This document shows positions 1 through 8,938 of a stretch of DNA of 64,000 nt, piece after piece. The position numbers and the translations under genes were made by a program. This stretch comes from Polynucleobacter wuianus (GTDB lineage Bacteria; Pseudomonadota; Gammaproteobacteria; Burkholderiales; Burkholderiaceae): the NCBI RefSeq assembly GCF_001659725.1, contig NZ_CP015922.1, positions 124,001 to 188,000 of the forward strand, given 5' to 3'. The notes below the pieces were generated by a model that had not been told where the DNA came from, searched no databases, and was given only the letters and a program-made list of their open reading frames with translations. Position 1 is the stretch's first letter. Every line of letters starts with the position of its first letter.

Positions 1-28
1 TACGTTATTAACTTTACATTATGCTCAA

Positions 29-739
29 GTGAAAAAAATTCTTTTGTTTCAAGTTTTTGATTGCAAGGATCAAGCTCGGGCACTAGAGTTTGATCAGTGT
101 GTTAGACATAATTTAGAACTTGGATTCGATGAGATTATCATATTTAACGATAATGTTCCTCCAAGGTATTTCGGCAAAAATATTCGTAACATTGAAGTTG
201 ATAAGAGGCTTACCTACAAAGATTTTATAGAGCTAGCGCAGAGCCCTAAAAATTATGGTAATTTTCTGGTGCTAATCAACACAGATATAAAACTCGATAA
301 AAAGATGTTTGAGCTTGAGCGGATTCTTGGTGAAAAGACATTAATTGCGTTGGCTCGATATGAGGTAGGTGATCGATTGGCGGATATGCCATGGTGTACT
401 CAGGATGTGTGGGTCCTTGTCGGACAGCCGATACCCAAAAGTATATTGTTCCAGTCAGACATTCCCCTTGGGGTTCCTGGTTGTGAGCTTAGGTTTTCTG
501 AATTAATGTTCAATGTGGGTTTTCAAGTTTTTAATCCTTGCATGGACATTAAAAATCTACACGTACATAAGAATCAAGTTCCCCATTCCGATGAGAATCG
601 CGTATTCGGTGCTTATTTATTCACCCCAGCTTGTGGCCTAAATGATGTTTTTAATAAATCTGCAAATGCTTGGCCTATACCTCATTATCTAACAAGCTTT
701 GTACCCAAGCTTTTCACAATGCAGGAATGTAAAGATTAA
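29..739 (+). CDS. Conserved hypothetical protein of a glycan gene block, glycosyltransferase-like
   Basis: The 236-residue reading starts at GTG 29, but the frame stays open to the window edge, so a start further upstream cannot be excluded. There is no signal peptide or membrane segment. Visible landmarks are NTDIKL at residues 84-89, TQDVW at 124-128, GVPGCELR at 148-155 and NLHVHKN at 176-182. From memory this pattern (an N-S/T-D-I acidic strand, an S/T-Q-D-x-W segment, a PGC-D/E-x-R loop and a late H-x-H) occurs in uncharacterised proteins of polysaccharide clusters. The acidic NTDI strand would suit a nucleotide-sugar site, but no activity is shown. Two more glycan-type genes follow on the same strand, 18 bp away. 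Function is inferred from context only. Confidence 0.6.
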   Translation: MKKILLFQVFDCKDQARALEFDQCVRHNLELGFDEIIIFNDNVPPRYFGKNIRNIEVDKRLTYKDFIELAQSPKNYGNFLVLINTDIKLDKKMFELERILGEKTLIALARYEVGDRLADMPWCTQDVWVLVGQPIPKSILFQSDIPLGVPGCELRFSELMFNVGFQVFNPCMDIKNLHVHKNQVPHSDENRVFGAYLFTPACGLNDVFNKSANAWPIPHYLTSFVPKLFTMQECKD

Positions 740-757
740 AAGGCAATTAACACTTAT

Positions 758-1435
758 ATGTCCAGAGGAATAATCTCAATTTACTGGGGCGATGAGTCCA
801 AGCTTCCAATCGAGCGTTTAAAGACCTCGTTAAAAAAGTTTCATCCAAATCTTCCGCATGAGATTATAAAAGTAGATGCTCCTAGTGGAGATGCTAGCAG
901 CTTGAACAAAAAAGCTGCAATGCTGGATCTCTCGCCTTTTGATGAAACACTCTTTTTAGATCTTGATACCGTGGTGCTGGGAAATCTTGACTTTGGTTTT
1001 GAGAAAGCAAAGCAATTTGGCTTGGCAATAGCCATTTGTGAGTCACCCTGGGGTAAAAGGTACCCTGCAATATTTAATGGTGATGAAGTTGAATACAACA
1101 CTGGCGTGATCTTTTTTTCAAAAAAAGCAAAAGTTGTGTTTGATAAGTGGAAAGAATTAGCTTCATCTATTGACTCGTCACATGTTGGGGTTCATCAGCA
1201 GGGCTTATATAAAATGCCTGCTAATGATCAAGGGTCTTTTGCTCTAGCAGTAGAGTCAACAAAATTTAATCCTTTTGTGTTGCCGCTAAACTGGAATTTT
1301 CGCCCACAGTGGCATCGAAGTTTTTTTGGTCCAATAAAGGTTTGGCATGACTATTCAGATCCTCCAGCTTTCTTTGATGAATTGAATACTTACTACCAAA
1401 ATGCGGATTCAGTGATTCAATACCACCAAGGTTAG
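758..1435 (+). CDS. Putative GT-A type glycosyltransferase
   Basis: A 225-residue soluble protein. The LFLDLDTVVLGNLD segment at about residues 65-78 contains a D-x-D motif (D68, D70) at the end of a hydrophobic strand, as in GT-A enzymes that bind a nucleotide sugar through a divalent metal. A late VWHDYSD segment near residue 195 may form the C-terminal metal-binding histidine region of GT8-like folds; this is inference. Donor and acceptor cannot be told. It starts 18 bp after the previous gene and ends 10 bp before the next, so the three are probably co-transcribed as the tail of a surface-polysaccharide or LPS block that continues left of the window. Confidence 0.65.
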   Translation: MSRGIISIYWGDESKLPIERLKTSLKKFHPNLPHEIIKVDAPSGDASSLNKKAAMLDLSPFDETLFLDLDTVVLGNLDFGFEKAKQFGLAIAICESPWGKRYPAIFNGDEVEYNTGVIFFSKKAKVVFDKWKELASSIDSSHVGVHQQGLYKMPANDQGSFALAVESTKFNPFVLPLNWNFRPQWHRSFFGPIKVWHDYSDPPAFFDELNTYYQNADSVIQYHQG

Positions 1436-1445
1436 ATTTATTTCG

Positions 1446-2342
1446 ATGAGAAATATACAAATCATTAGCACTCCTGACACTCTCAATTCGGCCCTAGAGA
1501 CTTGGTTTATTCAGAATGATCTTTTTGCTGGCGCCCCCTATAGCCTTGGCCTAAACCCTGCCTTATTGGGCGACTCAGCTATTGTTTATTTAGAGCTTAA
1601 CCAGATTAATGTTGACCTAATCCGCCACATTAAATCACTTGGCAATAAAGTGGTTCTTTATCACATGGGTGGTGAACGGCTTGATAAAGATATTTCAGCA
1701 TACGCTGAGTGTGACCTTGTCATCCGGAACTATTATTTTCCGAGCGTTATTAATTCTTCTGAAATTGGAAAAAAGATTTTATGGGCTCCAAATGGATTTA
1801 GAACTGGTGTTGGCCCACGAAATAAAACTGTGCTGAAGAAGGCTTCGCAGCGACAATGTCTTTCTGCGTTTCTTGGATGGATCAGTAACTCGGCCTCCTA
1901 TAACAATGAGCGTGCAACCTTTGCTGGTCCAGCAGCAGCTTGTGGCGAGAATTTATACGTGATGCCATCTAATGGGTTTGCTGGCGGTTATAACGTTGGT
2001 TTGTACTCTGCAATTATGGAAGATAGCATTTTCGCACCATGCCCTTCAGGAAACAATCCTGAAACAATTCGTTTATATGATGCATTAGAAATGGGCTGTA
2101 TTCCTATTTCACTATCGCATGATTTTTTATTATCTCGAGATGCACTAGCCATGATTGGACCCGTTCCATTTCCTCTTCTCGGGGCCTGGTCTGAATTACC
2201 TCAATTCTTAGATCAAATGAAGTTAAAGGCTATAAATAATCCTAGTGAAATACTTGGACTTCAGCAACGCTGCATTGATTGGTGGGCAAACTTTAAAATG
2301 AATATGCAGCAAAAAATTACTAAACATATTGATGCTTTATAA
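1446..2342 (+). CDS. Exostosin/GT-B-like glycan protein
   Basis: A 298-residue soluble protein. The C-terminal half carries FAPCPSGNNPETIRLYDALE (about 196-215) followed by MGCIPI (216-221). This is the acidic E-x-x-R-L-Y-D-A-L-E-x-G-C-I-P pattern of the donor-binding half of GT-B and exostosin-like glycosyltransferases. The N-terminal half has strand-like segments (VVLYHMGGERLD at about 69-80) and reads as the acceptor half. The length is short for a full GT-B enzyme but fits exostosin-like bacterial homologues. It is the last gene of the glycan block and meets a minus-strand transporter gene tail to tail with a 2 bp gap. Substrate unknown. Confidence 0.6.
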   Translation: MRNIQIISTPDTLNSALETWFIQNDLFAGAPYSLGLNPALLGDSAIVYLELNQINVDLIRHIKSLGNKVVLYHMGGERLDKDISAYAECDLVIRNYYFPSVINSSEIGKKILWAPNGFRTGVGPRNKTVLKKASQRQCLSAFLGWISNSASYNNERATFAGPAAACGENLYVMPSNGFAGGYNVGLYSAIMEDSIFAPCPSGNNPETIRLYDALEMGCIPISLSHDFLLSRDALAMIGPVPFPLLGAWSELPQFLDQMKLKAINNPSEILGLQQRCIDWWANFKMNMQQKITKHIDAL

Positions 2343-2344
2343 AG

Positions 2345-3673
2345 CTACTTAGATAGATTTACTATTTTTGTTTCTGGTAAATATAACAAAGCCATAAACC
2401 CGGCTACCCCAAGAAAAAGTGTTGGATACCAAAGTCCTGCGAGGCTATTTCCCCATATTTGATTTAACCAAGTAACAATGAGTGGCAGCAGGCCTCCGAT
2501 CCAACCTGCTGCCAAGTTATGGGGAAGTGTGGCTGCGCTATTTCTATTTTTGGCAGGAAAAAGTTCTGCAAGAAGGGCAGTTTGTGGCCCGATTACGAGT
2601 CCGAGAGATAGAGAAAGAATAGTCAATATCAAGCCCATTCCCAGGAGTGCGCTAATTGCATGTGATTCGGTATATTCAGCGCCAAGTGTTTGAAGCATTT
2701 GAAATGCTGGATATATAAATATTGCCCCAAGAAAAATTCCACCCAATACAACAGGCTTTCGATCAATTCGATCTGATAACCATCCCGCAAAAATCGTAAA
2801 CGGAAAAAGTGTAAGCGTTGCAAAGATGCTTAATTGATCAACTAATGCCGGATTGAGCTTCACAGAACTTTTTAAAAAGATTGCTGTGTATACCTGTACA
2901 CAGAAAAATAGAATTGCTCCGCTAGATGAGATGCAAAAAAATAAGATAAACATTCTTTTGCGAATTTCTGCATCTCTAAAATTATTAATTAGCTGCGATT
3001 CATTTTTTTTATATTGTTTAGAAAGCTCTAAAAATACAGGCGTTTCTTCTAGTGATCTGCGCATATAGACTGCAGTCATTAAAAGCAATAGCGAAATCCA
3101 AAATGGTATACGCCAGCCCCATGACTGAAATTCTTGGGAGGATAACCATTGTTGTAGGAAGGCAACTTGTAGTGTTGATACCAAAATTCCAAGCGGACCC
3201 ATTAACTGCAAGAAGCTCGTTTTAAATCCCCTACGCTCGTTACCGGCATGTTCTGTGAGATAGATGGCGCTACCGCCAATCTCACCGCCAGCAGAAAGGC
3301 CCTGAAGTAAGCGTAAGCTAACTAAAAGAATAGGTGCCCAAATGCCAATTTGTGTATAGGTCGGTAAAAATCCTACGCTGACAGTTGCCAGACCCATTAA
3401 TGTAATGGTGATCATGAAGACGGGTTTGCGACCTATACGATCCCCTAAAGATCCAAATAAGGCCGATCCAATAGGTCTGACTACCATTCCAACACCAAAA
3501 GTCGCTAGGCTCGCTAAAAGACCCATATTTGGATCATTGGAAGGAAAAAATAAAGGACCAAGAACCACTGCCAATGTCGCAAAAGTGAGAAAGTCATACC
3601 ACTCCAAAAAAGTTCCAAAGCAAGCTGCAATGGCTACTTTTCTGTAATGCTTCGCGCTTCCGATGTCATCCAT
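2345..3673 (-). CDS. MFS transporter, metabolite:H+ symporter (ProP/ShiA-like) family
   Basis: A 442-residue inner-membrane protein with about twelve hydrophobic segments. SLGDRIGRKP at residues 75-84 is the MFS loop 2-3 signature, and a second copy (WLSDRIDRKP) lies near residue 300 between the two six-helix halves. The opening FGTFLEWYDF (about 19-28) is typical of the metabolite:H+ symporter subfamily that includes ProP, KgtP and ShiA. The substrate is therefore probably an organic acid, osmolyte or similar small polar compound, but it cannot be assigned. It lies 20 bp downstream of rmuC on the same strand and may be read through from it. Length is normal for the family. Confidence 0.85.
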   Translation of the reverse strand: MDDIGSAKHYRKVAIAACFGTFLEWYDFLTFATLAVVLGPLFFPSNDPNMGLLASLATFGVGMVVRPIGSALFGSLGDRIGRKPVFMITITLMGLATVSVGFLPTYTQIGIWAPILLVSLRLLQGLSAGGEIGGSAIYLTEHAGNERRGFKTSFLQLMGPLGILVSTLQVAFLQQWLSSQEFQSWGWRIPFWISLLLLMTAVYMRRSLEETPVFLELSKQYKKNESQLINNFRDAEIRKRMFILFFCISSSGAILFFCVQVYTAIFLKSSVKLNPALVDQLSIFATLTLFPFTIFAGWLSDRIDRKPVVLGGIFLGAIFIYPAFQMLQTLGAEYTESHAISALLGMGLILTILSLSLGLVIGPQTALLAELFPAKNRNSAATLPHNLAAGWIGGLLPLIVTWLNQIWGNSLAGLWYPTLFLGVAGFMALLYLPETKIVNLSK

Positions 3674-3693
3674 CGTTTTTTAGGCGGCTCAAT

Positions 3694-4968
3694 TTATTCC
3701 GAGTCAGCTGAAGAGTCAATTAAGGATGCAGATAGATTCTTGCTTGGTTTAACACCAAGCTCACGTACCTTCTCGGCAGAGCGAATGAGATTACCTTTAC
3801 CGGTCTTCAGCTTGTTAAAGGCATCGTGATAGCTAGTCTGAGCTTGATCCAAACGCTGACCCAGTTTTTCAAGATCATCTACAAAGCCTACAAACTTATC
3901 ATAGAGACTGCCGCATTGTTTCGCAATTTCTAAAGCATTGCGATTTTGATGATCTTGTCTCCATAAATGAGCAACAGTACGTAGCGTGGCCATTAAGGTG
4001 CTTGGGCATACCAATACGATATTTTTAGCTAAGGCTTCTTGATAAAGATTTGGAGCGGTTTTAAGGGCCAGCAAGAATGCAGGCTCAATTGGAACGAACA
4101 TAAGTACAAAGTCCACAGAGCCAACACCATAAAGAGAGCTATAGTTCTTGCTTGATAGGCCTTGTATATGTTGACGTAATGATTGAATATGGGCCGCTAA
4201 CTCACGCTCTGCGGTATCCGAGTCAGTTGTTTCGGCATGACGGGCATAAGCAGTGATGGACACCTTGCTATCAACTATTAAACTTCTGCCTTCAGGAAGT
4301 TTAATGACTACGTCGGGCTGTAGGCGTGAACCATCAGCTTGTGTATGACTATCCTGCACTAAATATTCTTCGCCCTTACGTAGACCTGAAGACTCAAGAA
4401 TAGACTCCAGTACTAGCTCACCCCAGTTACCTTGAACCTTAGAGTCGCCTTTTAATGCCTGCGTTAAAGAGCGTGTCTCATCAGACATACGTAAGTTCAG
4501 ATTAGCAAGACGTTCAATTTCGCTTTTGAGGGCGAATCGCTCTCGAGCTTCATTGTCATAAGAGTTATTGACCTGCTCTTTAAACTCTGTGAGCTTGATT
4601 TGTAATGGCCTTAAGAGGGCATCAAGGCTCGCTACATTTTGCTCTGTGAAGCGCTTGGATTTATCTTCCAGAATTTCATTGGCCAAGTTTTTGAATTGAC
4701 TAGTAAGAGCCTCTTTAGCTTCATTGAGTGACTGAATCCGTCCGAGCCCTTGCTTACGCTCTGAATCGAGCTCAGCTTCAAGGCGAATGGCATTTTGTAA
4801 GGCTTGATCACGTTCAGCCCTAAGCCCCACAGTTAAAGCACTTTCAGCTTCAACTTGGAATTCAGCCCGCGCAAGGCTAGAGCGCAAATTTAGCGCATAA
4901 ACCAAAAGGCCTGCACACAATCCCAGTGGCAGGCCAAATAGCAGAAGGGAGCTTAAATCAAATGTCAC
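3694..4968 (-). CDS. rmuC: DNA recombination protein RmuC
   Basis: A 424-residue protein. It has an N-terminal hydrophobic anchor (about 5-27), then a long charged coiled-coil region (about 30-180), then the conserved RmuC core with GNWGELVLESILESSGL (about 180-196), a DVVIKLPEGRSLIVDSKVS segment, and FVPIEPAF. The D-V-V-I...D-S-K pattern resembles the PD-(D/E)xK nuclease fold proposed for this family. RmuC limits inverted-repeat-mediated rearrangements in E. coli; the biochemical activity is little characterised. The stop lies 20 bp before the MFS gene and the start 12 bp after the grxD stop, suggesting one transcript grxD-rmuC-MFS. Confidence 0.93.
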   Translation of the reverse strand: MTFDLSSLLLFGLPLGLCAGLLVYALNLRSSLARAEFQVEAESALTVGLRAERDQALQNAIRLEAELDSERKQGLGRIQSLNEAKEALTSQFKNLANEILEDKSKRFTEQNVASLDALLRPLQIKLTEFKEQVNNSYDNEARERFALKSEIERLANLNLRMSDETRSLTQALKGDSKVQGNWGELVLESILESSGLRKGEEYLVQDSHTQADGSRLQPDVVIKLPEGRSLIVDSKVSITAYARHAETTDSDTAERELAAHIQSLRQHIQGLSSKNYSSLYGVGSVDFVLMFVPIEPAFLLALKTAPNLYQEALAKNIVLVCPSTLMATLRTVAHLWRQDHQNRNALEIAKQCGSLYDKFVGFVDDLEKLGQRLDQAQTSYHDAFNKLKTGKGNLIRSAEKVRELGVKPSKNLSASLIDSSADSE

Positions 4969-4980
4969 TAGGCTAAAAAA

Positions 4981-5289
4981 TTAGGCTTTAACTAACTTCT
5001 GCAGTTCGCCAGATTGGAACATCTCAGTCATGATATCTGAGCCGCCAATGAATTCACCATTGATATAGAGCTGCGGAATAGTTGGCCAATTCGCATACTC
5101 CTTAATTCCTTGGCGAATCGCGGCATCTTCCAATACGTTCACAGTATGTAGTTTCTCAACACCACTAGCGCGAAGAATATTGACTGCATTACCTGAGAAT
5201 CCGCACTGAGGGAACTGGGCAGTACCCTTCATAAACAATACAACTGGATGGCTGGTAACGATTTCTTTAATTTGAGCTTGAGTATCCAT
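4981..5289 (-). CDS. grxD: Monothiol glutaredoxin Grx4-type
   Basis: A 102-residue glutaredoxin with the monothiol active site CGFS at residues 29-32 after KGTAQFPQ, plus WPTIPQLYINGEFIGGSDI, which holds the cis-proline and glutathione-binding loop. Proteins of this class bind a [2Fe-2S] cluster as a glutathione-ligated dimer and pass it to Fe-S client proteins. The start ATG at 5289 gives the usual family length. In related genomes grxD follows prmC directly; here a TPR/glycosyltransferase-like gene separates them, and 89 bp between that gene's stop and this start leave room for a separate grxD promoter. Confidence 0.95.
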   Translation of the reverse strand: MDTQAQIKEIVTSHPVVLFMKGTAQFPQCGFSGNAVNILRASGVEKLHTVNVLEDAAIRQGIKEYANWPTIPQLYINGEFIGGSDIMTEMFQSGELQKLVKA

Positions 5290-5378
5290 AGATTCTTTCT
5301 AGAAAACGGTAAAATTGAAATGAAGCTGTAAAAAGCAATTGTCGTAATTTTAAAACTTTATGAAGCAAAGTGTTAGTG

Positions 5379-6968
5379 TCAGCAATTTTCTTTTAGCTCA
5401 GTTATGGTTGTTTGGATGCAAGATTCCCAGTCTCCTGGGGACGGTTGCCTAATTAGTCTCATCGTTGGATACCAGCGACTGGATTTATCTTCTAATTGCC
5501 AGCGCCACTCTGGATTCCAGGGCAGGAGAGCATAAGTAGGCTTACCTAGAGCCCCGGCTAAGTGGGCTATCGAGGTGTCAACGGACACTATTAAATCCAT
5601 ATTACTAAGGATGGCTGCTGTGTCCTCAAAGGATTGAATTTCTTGTTCGAGATTAATGATATCAAGGTGGTATTTTAGGAACTCCTCATCTATAGGACGA
5701 ATATCTTTCTGAGTAACAAATAATTGCCCCATTTTTGTTAGGGGCTCAAGGTATTTTGGATCCATGGATCTAGCAGCATCATTCCTATGAGTTGGGCGAC
5801 CCGAGAAGGCGATGCCAATGTTTAAGCGTCTCTTATCTAGTTTTAGCCGCTCGTGCCAGAAAGCAAGTTTTTCTGATGAACTGCTTAAATAGGGGGTGTA
5901 ATTAGGAGTCGTTTCAATTAAAGCCCCTAAAAGGTATGGAAGAGACAATAAGGGAATTTGAAAATCAATCGAATCTTTAATTGGCTCACCTTGAGCTATT
6001 ACACGACAGGTTTTTAATGTATTTTTTAGTAAACTTTTCAGAGGTGCCTGAACCTCAAAAATAATATCTGCACCTAGATTAATGAGATTATTGATATACC
6101 TACTAAATTGAATGGTGTCACCGAAGCCTTGTTCAGACCATACCAATATTTTTTTCCCTAAAAGATCATCTAAATTACGTAAAGGGTGAATTCCAATATG
6201 TCGATATGGTTCTGCATGCTCTATTTGCCAGCGTTGCTCATAATTGACCCAACCATTTTTAAAGTCCCCTAAAAGTAATTGTATGAGTGATAAATTCCAG
6301 GCTGCCTCACTGTCATTGGGATTAATTTTTAACGCCTGTTTATAAGACTTCAAAGCTTCTTCATAACGTCTCAGTTCATTCAGGGTAACGCCTTGATTCG
6401 ACCAAGCCTTACAGGATTGTGGATCAAGTTCAAGAGCTTTCTTGTGGGCGGCTAAAGCTTCTTCATAACGTCTCAGTTCATTCAGGGTAACGCCTTGATT
6501 CGACCAGGCTTTAGAAGAATTCGGATCCAATGCAATTGCATTCTTGTGGGTCAATAGAGCCTCATCGTATTGCCTTAGCTCGTTTAACACTGCTCCTTTG
6601 TTGATTAACGCCTCTATAGAATAAGGGTTTAGTTGAAGTGCTTTATTGAGTAAATCAAGGGCTGTAATATAGTTTTTGAGATCTTTCTCAATCAAAGCCA
6701 AATTTAAATAAGCCTCGCTGTTGGCTGGGTCCAACGCAATTGCTTTTTTTGCTGAGGTTTTTGCTTCGAAATATTTTTTTAGTTTAAATTGAGCTGCTGA
6801 TAAATTCGTTAGTGTAGAAATTCGATTGGGTAAAAATTTTAAAGACTCAAGAAAATGAAATTCAGCATTCTGAAAATCTTGATTTTCTAAATAGGCCATC
6901 CCCTTTAAAAAGTGATCTTTTGCTAATTCAAAATTATCCAAAATTGTGCGCCTTATTTCAGGATTCAA
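5379..6968 (-). CDS. TPR protein with C-terminal glycosyltransferase-like domain
   Basis: A 529-residue protein with no signal peptide. Residues 1 to about 235 are tandem 34-residue tetratricopeptide repeats with the usual A/L/Y/P pattern; two adjacent units share the identical peptide WSNQGVTLNELRRYEEAL. Residues about 275-529 resemble the GT9/heptosyltransferase or O-GlcNAc-transferase-like half: ILVWSEQGFGDTIQFSRYI near 274-292 and ISNMDLIVSVDTSIAHLAGA-type sequence near 455-475, where S-V-D-T-x-x-x-H-L-A-G-A-L-G is a donor-site signature. It could modify proteins or glycans; the acceptor is unknown. It sits 16 bp after prmC and before grxD, an unusual position for this neighbourhood, and is visibly richer in A+T than prmC or prfA, which suggests later arrival. 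Confidence 0.8.
   Translation of the reverse strand: MNPEIRRTILDNFELAKDHFLKGMAYLENQDFQNAEFHFLESLKFLPNRISTLTNLSAAQFKLKKYFEAKTSAKKAIALDPANSEAYLNLALIEKDLKNYITALDLLNKALQLNPYSIEALINKGAVLNELRQYDEALLTHKNAIALDPNSSKAWSNQGVTLNELRRYEEALAAHKKALELDPQSCKAWSNQGVTLNELRRYEEALKSYKQALKINPNDSEAAWNLSLIQLLLGDFKNGWVNYEQRWQIEHAEPYRHIGIHPLRNLDDLLGKKILVWSEQGFGDTIQFSRYINNLINLGADIIFEVQAPLKSLLKNTLKTCRVIAQGEPIKDSIDFQIPLLSLPYLLGALIETTPNYTPYLSSSSEKLAFWHERLKLDKRRLNIGIAFSGRPTHRNDAARSMDPKYLEPLTKMGQLFVTQKDIRPIDEEFLKYHLDIINLEQEIQSFEDTAAILSNMDLIVSVDTSIAHLAGALGKPTYALLPWNPEWRWQLEDKSSRWYPTMRLIRQPSPGDWESCIQTTITELKENC
6352..6506. repeat. Two identical 53-bp copies inside the TPR gene, 102 bp apart
   Basis: Positions 6352-6404 and 6454-6506 read identically over 53 bp. 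The 102 bp offset equals one 34-codon TPR unit. They encode the repeated WSNQGVTLNELRRYEEAL helix. Neighbouring TPR units keep the protein pattern but not the DNA sequence, so this pair looks like a recent in-frame unit duplication and could expand or contract by slippage or recombination. Confidence 0.85.
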
Positions 6969-6984
6969 TGAATGATATTTGATA

Positions 6985-7839
6985 TCAGACTGACATAGCT
7001 GAAGTTACTCGAAAATGACCTGATAAGTCTTGATGGACTCGAATATTTTGGAGACCCGCGGACTTCATGAGCTCTCCAACCGCTTCTGACTGATCAAATC
7101 CATGCTCTACTGCAATCAGGCCCATTGGCTTTAGATGATTTAGTGCTCCTTTAATAATTACCTCAAGACAGGTAAATCCACTGGCATGATCGGTCAGCGC
7201 CGAAATCGGTTCAAAGCGTAGGTCACCTTGACTCAGATGGGGGTCTTGAATTGCAATATACGGTGGGTTGCTTAAGATGACATCAAACAAGGCCTTATCA
7301 GCTAAAGCTTCATACCAGCTCCCTTGCAAAAGCTGTATGCGAGAATTTAGACCTAAATGTTGTGCATTAGCTTGGGCAATTGCGAGAGCTTCGAAAGATT
7401 GGTCGGTTGCAGTCAGCAGTGCAGTCGGGGCTTCGTGAGCAACCGCCAATGCAATAGCACCAGAGCCAGTTCCGAGATCCAGCACATTTGGGGCGGTGAC
7501 TTCCTTTTGAATTCGTTTAATTTCACGCAAACCAATTTCAACCAATAGCTCTGTTTCTGGGCGCGGAATTAATACCCCTGGTGCAACTTGCAACTCAATA
7601 TTGTGAAAGCCTCGTTTGCCAATCAGATAGGCAATCGGATGGCCTTGAAGGCGTTTGGATACAAGGGATCTCCAGTTTTCTAGTGCTCCGTCATTAAGCT
7701 GCATATCATCACGGGATAGCAGGGCAGAGCGTGGCAGTTGATAGTGTTTATCGAGCACGTGAGCCATCAAGATCCGGGCTTCACTTGGAGGAAGTAAAGT
7801 GCTACCCAATAAAGAGCGCAGACTCAAATCTTTACTCAT
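6985..7839 (-). CDS. prmC: Release factor glutamine methyltransferase PrmC (HemK)
   Basis: A 284-residue SAM-dependent methyltransferase that methylates the glutamine of the GGQ motif in release factors RF1 and RF2. DLGTGSGAIA at 121-130 is the SAM-binding motif I, and NPPY at 191-194 is the catalytic motif that holds the substrate amide. IPRPETELLVE (91-101) is the conserved PrmC family segment. The N-terminal helical part (1-75) matches the release-factor-binding domain. It lies 19 bp downstream of prfA, its substrate's gene, which is the usual pairing. Length is normal. Confidence 0.96.
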   Translation of the reverse strand: MSKDLSLRSLLGSTLLPPSEARILMAHVLDKHYQLPRSALLSRDDMQLNDGALENWRSLVSKRLQGHPIAYLIGKRGFHNIELQVAPGVLIPRPETELLVEIGLREIKRIQKEVTAPNVLDLGTGSGAIALAVAHEAPTALLTATDQSFEALAIAQANAQHLGLNSRIQLLQGSWYEALADKALFDVILSNPPYIAIQDPHLSQGDLRFEPISALTDHASGFTCLEVIIKGALNHLKPMGLIAVEHGFDQSEAVGELMKSAGLQNIRVHQDLSGHFRVTSAMSV

Positions 7840-7858
7840 TAAATGTTTTGGTTATTGC

Positions 7859-8938
7859 TTAATTATCACCAAGCGCAGCCAGCAACTCAGCTTGATGTTC
7901 TGATGCAAGTGCATTACAAAGATCGTCAATGTCACCATCCATCATGGCATCGATTTTATAGAGCGTGAGATTAATGCGGTGATCAGTGATGCGGCCTTGT
8001 GGGAAGTTATAAGTGCGAATGCGATCGCTGCGATCACCTGACCCAATCAGCGACTTTCTAGTTTGTGCTTCGAGTTGATGCTTCTCGCGTTCGCGCGCAT
8101 CCATGATTCGTGAAACTAAAACTTTCATTGCCTGCTCGCGATTGCGATGTTGACTGCGATCGTCCTGGCATTCCACCACGGTACCTGTTGGTAGATGCGT
8201 AATACGAACGGCAGAGTCCGTTTTATTAATGTGCTGACCGCCAGCACCAGAAGCGCGGAAGGTATCGATACGTAATTCAGCGGGATTAATTTTGACTGCT
8301 TCCAGTTCGTCCGCTTCCGGCATTACTGCAACTGTGCAAGCGGAGGTATGAATGCGACCCTGAGTTTCGGTTTGCGGAACTCGTTGAACACGGTGGCCTC
8401 CAGATTCAAATTTCAGACGCGAGTAAACAGATTGACCTACCAAGCGCAGAACAACCTCCTTATAACCCCCCAAATCTGATTCAGCGGCGCTGACCACTTC
8501 AACTTTCCAGCCTTGGCGCTCCGCAAAGCGGGTATACATCCTCAGAAGATCGCCAGCAAAGAGGGCGCTTTCATCTCCGCCAGTACCTGCGCGAATCTCC
8601 AAGAACACATTGCGTTCATCGTTCTCATCTTTCGGTAGCAATAACTTTTGAAGTGCGCCCTCAAGCTCTTCCATTGTTGCTAACGCTTGCTTCTGCTCTT
8701 CATCCGCAAAGTCCTTCATTTCAGGGTCTTTGCGCATCTCTTCTGCAGCTTGAGCATCTGCTTCAGCTTGCTTATACAGGCCGAATTGCTCAACGACAGT
8801 GGCAATATCAGAATGCTCGCGCGTGAGCTTCCGATAGGCATCCATGTCTTTGGTTGCCTCTTCAGATGTTAAAAGGGAATTGAGTTCGGCTAAGCGCGTG
8901 TCTAGATGATCTAGCTTAGCCCGCATGCTGGGCTTCAT
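7859..8938 (-). CDS. prfA: Peptide chain release factor 1
   Basis: A 359-residue class I release factor for UAA and UAG. GGQ at 233-235 within [10 protein letters not shown] triggers peptidyl-tRNA hydrolysis. The codon-reading P-x-T tripeptide is PQT at 188-190 within [14 protein letters not shown]. The N-terminal coiled-coil domain 1 and the C-terminal segment [16 protein letters not shown] are both present, and the length equals the family standard. The start abuts the hemA stop with no spacer (8938/8939), so translation is probably coupled. Its substrate relation to the next gene, prmC, is direct. Confidence 0.97.
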   Translation of the reverse strand: MKPSMRAKLDHLDTRLAELNSLLTSEEATKDMDAYRKLTREHSDIATVVEQFGLYKQAEADAQAAEEMRKDPEMKDFADEEQKQALATMEELEGALQKLLLPKDENDERNVFLEIRAGTGGDESALFAGDLLRMYTRFAERQGWKVEVVSAAESDLGGYKEVVLRLVGQSVYSRLKFESGGHRVQRVPQTETQGRIHTSACTVAVMPEADELEAVKINPAELRIDTFRASGAGGQHINKTDSAVRITHLPTGTVVECQDDRSQHRNREQAMKVLVSRIMDAREREKHQLEAQTRKSLIGSGDRSDRIRTYNFPQGRITDHRINLTLYKIDAMMDGDIDDLCNALASEHQAELLAALGDN

